Source: AC-69 sp044869895
Lineage (GTDB): Bacteria; Actinomycetota; UBA4738; HRBIN12
DNA length: 40,193 nucleotides
Direction of reading: 5' to 3'
NCBI GenBank assembly: GCA_044869895.1
Contig: JBIOXZ010000193.1
Span: forward strand, 1 to 40,193
Part shown: piece by piece, positions 33,986 through 40,193 of the stretch
Layout of the letters: each line of letters starts with the position of its first letter
Numbering within the stretch: the first letter of the stretch is position 1
Program-made: the position numbers and the translations under genes
The notes under the pieces: generated by a model
What the model was told of the DNA's origin: nothing
Seen by the model: only the letters and a program-made list of their open reading frames with translations
The model's database searches: none

Positions 33986-35293
33986 CTAGCTCGGCCAGCT
34001 GTCGTCGATGTCCGTCAGGATGCCGTCGAGAGAGCTCGGCCCCTCCTTCATGTACTTGACCATCCCCGTCCAGAAGCTCCCCGATCCGACCGCAGCCGGC
34101 ATCAGGTCGGAGGCGTCGAACCGAGCGGTTCCGGCTGTCAGGCCCTTCTTGAGCACCTCGGCGGAATCGGCCAGGATCTGGTTCGCGTAGCAATCGCTCC
34201 CGACGTTCACGTTCGGCGAGATCCGTGACGCCGCGGTGATCCCTCCCATAGCGCACTGGAAGTCGGTGCCCATGAACCGATCGAGGAAGTCCTTCACCTC
34301 GGGAGCGTTACGGAACACCATCGCCAGCTCACCGGCGAACAGCGGGCCGCCCTCTGTGGTGATGGACGGGAAGGGGAACCAGTCGTAGTCGACGCCGGCC
34401 TTCGCATCCTTGGGGAAGAAGGCGTTGATGAAGCTGGCCTGCCGGTGCAGCCAGCACTTCGGGGGGTTGTCGAACATCGGGAGCGGCGCATCCCCGAAGG
34501 CGAGTCCGGGCGTGTTCTCGGCACCACCCAGGACGTACCCGGGGTGGAACATGACGTCGCCGAAGATCTTCCCGGCGTTCTCGACCGACGGGTCGTTGAA
34601 CGGGATCTCGTGCTTGTACCACTGGTCGTAGGTGTCCGGGCCGGCGGTCCGGAGCATGATGTCTTCCATCCAGTCGGTGGCCGGCCAGCCCGTCGACCCC
34701 TCGCTCTGGTAGCCGACGCACCACGGGGTGCTGCCATCAGCGACGATCTGGTCCGACAGGGCCATCAGCTCGTCCCACGTCGTCGGGACCTGGTAGCCGG
34801 CCTTGTCGAAGTCGTCCTTCGGGTACCAGATCATGCTCTTGAGGTTGATGTTGGTCGGGATGCCGTAATGCTTCCCGTCGACCAGGCCGAGGTCCATGAA
34901 CGGCTTGCCGAACGTCGCCTCGAGCTCGCTGATGTCGTAGCCCATGTCCTCGAGCGCGACGGCGTGCGCCGACGTCACGAGGCCGGGCAACGATCCCGGC
35001 TGGGGCAGGAGGATGACGTCCAGGGTTCCGCCCTGGCCCCTGACCTGGACGTCCTGTTCGAAATTCCCGGACGACTCGAACTCGACTGTGTAGTCAACGC
35101 CCGTGATGGTCTGGTCGGCGATGCCCTGCAGCGCAGCCATCTCCTCCGGCTCGGGGGCGCCCAGGACGTTGACCTTGCCGGTGTTGGCTTCGTTCGGGCC
35201 TCCGGTGGCTCCGCCCTCGTTCTCCTTCGCCTTGCACGCCCCCCCGATCAAGAGAACGATCGAGAGCAGCGACAGCACCCTGAGTCGGCGCAT
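33986..35293 (-). CDS. Extracellular solute-binding lipoprotein (carbohydrate ABC transporter, family 1)
   Basis: 435 aa. Signal peptide with lipobox (LLIGGAC; Cys20). The mature part has the family 1 binding-protein pattern: TLDVILLPQPG, GIPTNINLKSMIWYPKDDF, VPTTWDELMALSDQI, and a long C-terminal lobe. Four cysteines in the mature part (PWCVG, PPKCW, FQCAM, SDCYA) may form disulfides. ATG 35293 follows AAGGAGG. The bound sugar is unknown; the GH1 neighbour suggests a beta-linked oligosaccharide. Confidence 0.93.
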   Translation of the reverse strand: MRRLRVLSLLSIVLLIGGACKAKENEGGATGGPNEANTGKVNVLGAPEPEEMAALQGIADQTITGVDYTVEFESSGNFEQDVQVRGQGGTLDVILLPQPGSLPGLVTSAHAVALEDMGYDISELEATFGKPFMDLGLVDGKHYGIPTNINLKSMIWYPKDDFDKAGYQVPTTWDELMALSDQIVADGSTPWCVGYQSEGSTGWPATDWMEDIMLRTAGPDTYDQWYKHEIPFNDPSVENAGKIFGDVMFHPGYVLGGAENTPGLAFGDAPLPMFDNPPKCWLHRQASFINAFFPKDAKAGVDYDWFPFPSITTEGGPLFAGELAMVFRNAPEVKDFLDRFMGTDFQCAMGGITAASRISPNVNVGSDCYANQILADSAEVLKKGLTAGTARFDASDLMPAAVGSGSFWTGMVKYMKEGPSSLDGILTDIDDSWPS

Positions 35294-35324
35294 CGAGGAT
35301 CCCCTCCTTGTCGTCCGGCCCCCT

Positions 35325-35355
35325 ATTCTTGCCCAAACCCGCCCGCGGCGTTCAA
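35325..35355 (-). promoter_or_regulatory. Possible promoter of the solute-binding protein gene
   Basis: TTGAAC (35355-35350) and AAGAAT (35330-35325) are 19 bp apart, longer than ideal. The -35 overlaps the GH1 stop codon. It could boost binding-protein expression over the ATPase, as is usual in such systems. Confidence 0.3.
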
Positions 35356-36736
35356 CCCAATCCGGCCGGGACGCCCCCGCGCCGGATCACCTCCCCATAC
35401 CAGGCGGCGCTGTCCTTCGGGGTCCGCGCCTGGGTGGTGAAGTCGACGTGGACCAGGCCGAAGCGCTTCGAATACCCCTCCGCCCACTCGAAGTTGTCCA
35501 GCAGGGACCACACGAAGAAGCCCGCGAGCGGGACGCCCGACTCGACTGCAGTGCGTGCGGCCCCGATGTGCTCGCGGAGGAACGCGATCCGCATTTCATC
35601 GTGAACGACGCCGTCCGGTGCGGGCTCGTCGTCGAAAGACGCCCCGTTCTCGGTCACGATGACCCGGGCCGGGCCGTAGTCGCCCCGTAGCCCGATCAGC
35701 AGGTCGGCCAGGCCTTCCGGTTCGACGGGCCAGCCCATCGCGGTGACCTCCACGCCCGCAGGGAGGACCGACCACGCTCCGAGTGAACCGGGCAGCTCGT
35801 CGGCGCCTGGTTCGGAAGGGGCCTCGGCGCTGACCGTGTGCCCTCGGTAGTAGTTCACCCCCAGGAAGTCGAGGGGGCCGGCGATGGCCTCGAGGTCGCC
35901 GTCGCGCACGAAGCCCATGTCGCTTACGGACCGGTAGTGCTCCAGGAGCTCAGCAGGATAGCCCCGCCCGAAGAGGGGGTCGAGGTACAGCCGGTTCATG
36001 TGCAGGTCCGCCAACTGCGCCGCGTCGACGTCGCGGGAATCCTCGGTGGCCGGGCGGGCGGGCTGGAGGTTCAACGCGATCCCGATCTCACCGTCGCCGC
36101 CCATCGCCTCGCGGGCCAGGCCGTGAGCGAGCAACAGGTGATGCGAAGCGGCGAGCGCGAGCGCGTCGTCGGTCCGACCCGGCGCGTGGATCCCCGTCCC
36201 GTACCCGAGCCAGGCCGCCACCCAGGGCTCGTTCAGGGTGATCCAGGAGGGCACCGCTCCCCCGAGCGAGCGGTGGACGATCGCCGCGTACTCCGCGAAG
36301 CGCTCGGCGGTGTCGCGGTTCCCCCATCCGCCCTCGTCCTCGAGCGCCTGCGGCAGGTCCCAGTGGTAGAGCGTCCCCAACGGGGTAATGCCGCGGCGGT
36401 TCAGCGAGTCCACCAGGCGGCGGTAGTGGTCGAGGCCCCGCTGGTTCGGCGTGCCCCGCCCGTCGGGCTGGATCCTGGGCCACGCCACCGAGAACCGGTA
36501 CGCCCCGACCCCGAGGTCGGCCATGAGCGCCACGTCCTCCTCGTACCGGTGGTACTGGTCGCACGCGACGTCCCCGGTGTCCCCGTGGCGGATCGTGCCG
36601 GGCATCCGGCAGAACGTGTCCCAGATGGACGGGCCGCGTCCGTCCTCGCGCACGGCCCCCTCGACCTGGTAGGCGGACGTGGCGACGCCCCACAGGAACC
36701 CTTGGGGAAACGGGTCGATCGACCGGGATCGCTCGA

Positions 36737-36740
<4 letters not shown>
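35352..36740 (-). CDS. GH1 family beta-glucosidase/beta-glycosidase
   Basis: About 462 aa, no signal peptide, so it acts on imported sugar. The N-terminus FPQGFLWGVATSAYQVEG is the GH1 signature; the acid/base Glu is in TLNEPW (about residue 170) and the nucleophile Glu in VTENG (about 363). Retaining beta-glycosidase activity is expected. In frame there is no ATG, GTG or TTG before the conserved N-terminus. The best start is CTG 36740-36738, which overlaps the ATPase TGA as CTGA. The codon choice is inference. Confidence 0.94.
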
Positions 36741-37957
<1,217 letters not shown>

Positions 37958-38031
37958 GGGCCCGCACCTCCGACCGTCGTGATCTCCAATGCTTACACAA
38001 ACGTGGTTCGCACTGCCATCCGCGGGCGACC

Positions 38032-38037
38032 TACGAT
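38032..38037 (+). promoter_or_regulatory. -10 box (TACGAT) of the macrodomain gene; leaderless start
   Basis: TACGAT ends 6 bp before GTG 38044. It lies in the 86-bp divergent region shared with the sugar ATPase gene, whose own promoter I could not fix. Confidence 0.5.
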
Positions 38038-38043
38038 GGCCGG

Positions 38044-38562
38044 GTGCCGCGGGTCGAGCTCGTCCGAGGGGACATCACCGACCAGCGGGTGGACGCCGTG
38101 GTGAACGCGGCGAATTCCTCGCTCCTGGGGGGAGGTGGCGTCGACGGGGCCATCCATCGCAAGGGCGGGGCCGCGATCCTGAAGGAATGCCGGGAGATCC
38201 GGCGGACGGCCCATCCGGACGGTCTCCCCACCGGACAGGCTGTGGCGACGACCGCGGGGAACCTCCCGGCGAGGTGGGTGATCCACACCGTCGGGCCGGT
38301 GTTCTCCAGGTCCGAGGACCGCTCGGCCCTGCTGGCCAGCTGCCACACCGAGGCCCTCCGGGTGGCCGACGAGCTGGGGGCGAGGTCGGTCGCGTTCCCC
38401 GCCATCTCTACGGGCGTCTACGGCTACCCGCTCGAGCTCGCCGCACCGCTGGCCGTGCGCGCGGTGATGGGGTCGGACGCGAGGGTTGAGGAGGTCCGGT
38501 TCGTCCTGTTCGGCGAGGATGCCTTCCGAGCCTTCGAGCGGGCGCTGGCCGAGGCCACCTGA
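38044..38562 (+). CDS. Macrodomain protein (MacroD/YmdB-like ADP-ribosyl hydrolase)
   Basis: 172 aa single macrodomain. Visible are VELVRGDITDQRVDAVVNAANSSL, the GGGGVDGAIH loop that binds ADP-ribose, and the second loop PAISTGVYGYP. MacroD-type members remove ADP-ribose from acidic residues and hydrolyse O-acetyl-ADP-ribose. GTG 38044 is supported by the TACGAT box 6 bp upstream and by the family N-terminus. Confidence 0.94.
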   Translation: MPRVELVRGDITDQRVDAVVNAANSSLLGGGGVDGAIHRKGGAAILKECREIRRTAHPDGLPTGQAVATTAGNLPARWVIHTVGPVFSRSEDRSALLASCHTEALRVADELGARSVAFPAISTGVYGYPLELAAPLAVRAVMGSDARVEEVRFVLFGEDAFRAFERALAEAT

Positions 38563-38593
38563 AGCAGAGCGGGCCTCATCGCGACCGCGCTGA

Positions 38594-38599
38594 TAGCAT
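38594..38599 (+). promoter_or_regulatory. Possible -10 box (TAGCAT) of the rhodanese gene
   Basis: TAGCAT ends 12 bp before ATG 38612; any leader would be about 5 nt. Confidence 0.3.
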
Positions 38600-38611
38600 T
38601 TCGTACCTGCT

Positions 38612-38956
38612 ATGAGCGACGTGCGAACGGACCTGACCACCCCACGGGGGGCGTACGAGCGGCTGGCCGAGATCCAGCTCGTTGACTGCCGCGAGCCCTA
38701 CGAGTGGAACGCCGGTCGGGTCGAAGGCGCCGTCCACATCCCGCTCAACACGATCATGGCGGGCGAGACCGCGGGCCTTGATCCCGGCAAGCCCGTCGTG
38801 GTCGTCTGCCGCTCCGGCAACCGGAGCGAGCTCGCCGCGCTCATGCTCCAGGCCCGGGGGTTCCAGGCCGTCAACCTGGAAGGCGGGATGGAGGAGTGGG
38901 AGCGCCAGGGCCTGCCCTTCACCACGCCCGAGGGGGAACCGGGCACGGTCGCCTGA
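38612..38956 (+). CDS. Rhodanese-like domain protein
   Basis: 114 aa single rhodanese domain. The N-terminal VDCREPYEWNAGRVEGAVHIPL and the active-site loop VVCRSGNRS with catalytic Cys66 are intact. Such proteins transfer sulfane sulfur to cyanide or thiols; the partner here is unknown. ATG 38612. It follows the macrodomain gene by 49 bp and precedes the FAD oxidase by 50 bp, all on plus. Confidence 0.92.
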   Translation: MSDVRTDLTTPRGAYERLAEIQLVDCREPYEWNAGRVEGAVHIPLNTIMAGETAGLDPGKPVVVVCRSGNRSELAALMLQARGFQAVNLEGGMEEWERQGLPFTTPEGEPGTVA

Positions 38957-38988
38957 CCGGCCGAGCCACATCCGCGTTGCTCCCGCGC

Positions 38989-38994
38989 TAGCCT
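38989..38994 (+). promoter_or_regulatory. Possible -10 box (TAGCCT) of the FAD oxidase gene
   Basis: TAGCCT ends 12 bp before ATG 39007. No ribosome binding site is visible between. Confidence 0.3.
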
Positions 38995-39006
38995 GTCCGG
39001 GTCGCC

Positions 39007-40193
39007 ATGGCCGATGTCGATGCGGCCCGCCGCGAGCTGGAGGAAGCCCTCGGAACCAGCGAGGTGCTCTCCGATCCGCTCGCCCTGGCCCTCTACGCCC
39101 GAGACGCCTCGATGGTGGAGGGGGGCTGCGCCCTCGTCGCCTTCCCCGACACGGTCGAGGACGTGGTCGCGTGCATGCTGGTGGCCGGGCGGCACGGCCT
39201 CCCGGTCGTGCTGCGCGGCTCCGGCACCGGCCTGGCCGGAGGGGCCACGCCGATCGGAGACGCCCTGGTCGTTGTGACGTCGAAGATGGACCGGGTCCTC
39301 GATGTCCGACCGGAGGATCGCCTGGCCTGGGTGGAGCCCGGGGTCCTGAACCTCGACCTGGCCAACGCCCTCGCGCCGCTCGGGTTCACCTACGCGCCCG
39401 ATCCCTCGTCGCAGCAGACGTGCTCGATCGGGGGAAACGTCAACACGAACGCCGGAGGCCCGCACTGTCTCGCATACGGCGTCACCTCCAGCCACGTGCT
39501 CGCCGTGGACGTGGTCCTCCCCGACGGAACCGTGGAGCGATTCGGCTCCGAGGCCCCCGAGACCTCCGGCTACGATCTCCGGGGGATCCTCATCGGGTCC
39601 GAGGGAACGCTGGGGATCGTCGTGGGTGCCTGCGTCCGCCTCACGCCTCGCCCGCCCGCGGTGCGCACCATGCTGCTCGACTTCGACGCCGTGAAGGACT
39701 GCGCGGCAACCGTCACCGCCATCATCGCCGATGGCGTCGTGCCGGCGGCCGTGGAGATGATGGACCACGGCATCATCGTGGCGGCCGAGAGCTTCGCCCA
39801 CGCCGGCTATCCGACCGACGCGGCCGCGGTCCTCATCGTGGAGGTGGATGGGCTCCCCGAGGCCGTGGACGCGCAATCCCGCGCGGTGGAGAGCGCGGCC
39901 CGCGATCATGGTGTGCGCACCATCCGCGTGGCCGCGGACGATGCCGAACGGGCCCTGCTGTGGAAGGGAAGGAAGAGCGCGTTCGGGGCGGTCGCCCAGA
40001 TCGCCCCGCACTACCACCTCCACGATTGCGTCGTCCCCCGCTCGAAGCTCGTGGACGTCCTGGCCGGCGTCTACGAGATCGCCGGCCGGCACGACCTCAT
40101 CGTGACGAACGTCTTCCACGCCGGCGACGGCAACCTGCATCCGTTGCTCTCGTTCGACCGGAGGATCCCCGGCACGCTGGAGCGGGTGCTCTC
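39007..40193 (+). CDS. FAD-linked oxidase (GlcD/D-lactate dehydrogenase type), 3' end missing
   Basis: The first ~395 codons are present; the gene continues past the window. The PCMH-type FAD-binding domain is seen in VVLRGSGTGLAGGATP, the PDPSSQQTCSIGGNVNTNAGG segment and IGSEGTLGIV. The C-terminal cap follows, with VVPRSKLVDVL and the HAGDGNLHPLL motif that binds metal and substrate near the end. It oxidises a 2-hydroxy acid such as glycolate or D-lactate; GlcD and D-LDH cannot be separated here. ATG 39007 fits the family N-terminus. A GlcE/GlcF or iron-sulfur partner may follow beyond the window. Confidence 0.92.
   Translation, partial: MADVDAARRELEEALGTSEVLSDPLALALYARDASMVEGGCALVAFPDTVEDVVACMLVAGRHGLPVVLRGSGTGLAGGATPIGDALVVVTSKMDRVLDVRPEDRLAWVEPGVLNLDLANALAPLGFTYAPDPSSQQTCSIGGNVNTNAGGPHCLAYGVTSSHVLAVDVVLPDGTVERFGSEAPETSGYDLRGILIGSEGTLGIVVGACVRLTPRPPAVRTMLLDFDAVKDCAATVTAIIADGVVPAAVEMMDHGIIVAAESFAHAGYPTDAAAVLIVEVDGLPEAVDAQSRAVESAARDHGVRTIRVAADDAERALLWKGRKSAFGAVAQIAPHYHLHDCVVPRSKLVDVLAGVYEIAGRHDLIVTNVFHAGDGNLHPLLSFDRRIPGTLERVL

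Noticed and set aside
37958..38043. LacI-type operator in the gap before the sugar ATPase
   Set aside because: A partial GTGTAAGCATTG element is present but lacks dyad symmetry of a LacI-family site, and no regulator gene is nearby.

Overview
The window is about 40 kb of very GC-rich DNA from a single bacterial chromosome. It most likely comes from the Actinomycetota, from a lineage I cannot place further. The evidence is gene order and family content: metG-tatD-(DUF348/G5 protein)-rsmA-ispE, a tRNA-Gln next to glmU-prs-rplY-pth, mfd-(parvulin lipoprotein)-mazG-eno-ftsB, a DUF3052 protein, a GT39 protein O-mannosyltransferase, and many genes with GTG starts and no leader. I saw no phage, transposon, CRISPR array or rRNA, and no gene-free stretch longer than about 170 bp.

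Layout. (1) 1-21558, almost all on the minus strand, is a housekeeping block. Read in the direction of transcription it holds rsmI, metG, tatD, a wall-associated DUF348/G5/RlpA-like protein, rsmA, ispE, tRNA-Gln, glmU, prs, rplY and pth. A signalling insert follows: two tandem 26-28 aa membrane microproteins with the same C-terminal WKV, a DUF5317 membrane protein and a GGDEF-EAL protein. Then come mfd, a parvulin-type lipoprotein, mazG, a membrane diguanylate cyclase, eno and the start of an FtsB/DivIC-like gene cut by the window edge. (2) 21643-29293 is mixed: DUF3052, protein mannosyltransferase and a CocE-type hydrolase on plus; a 2OG-Fe(II) oxygenase and a CPBP membrane protein on minus; an unrecognised protein on plus; then pirin, a pilin-like protein and a single-domain AsnC/Lrp ligand-binding protein on minus. 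(3) 29411-37957 is a minus-strand carbohydrate cluster: ABC ATPase (MalK/UgpC type), GH1 beta-glycosidase, solute-binding lipoprotein, two permeases, an unknown membrane protein and two PfkB-family kinases. (4) 38044-40193 on plus holds a macrodomain protein, a rhodanese and a GlcD-type FAD oxidase cut by the right edge.

How the parts work together. The sugar cluster looks like a complete route: a beta-linked oligosaccharide is bound by the lipoprotein, imported through the two permeases powered by the ATPase, cut by the GH1 enzyme and phosphorylated by the kinases. Many of its genes overlap by 4 bp (ATGA, GTGA or CTGA), which suggests translational coupling. Many first genes elsewhere have a TAnnnT -10-like element only 6-12 bp before the start codon, which suggests widespread leaderless transcription. 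The most unusual element is the microprotein pair upstream of DUF5317 and the GGDEF-EAL protein. It may be an undescribed small-protein module tied to cyclic di-GMP signalling. This is inference from context only.
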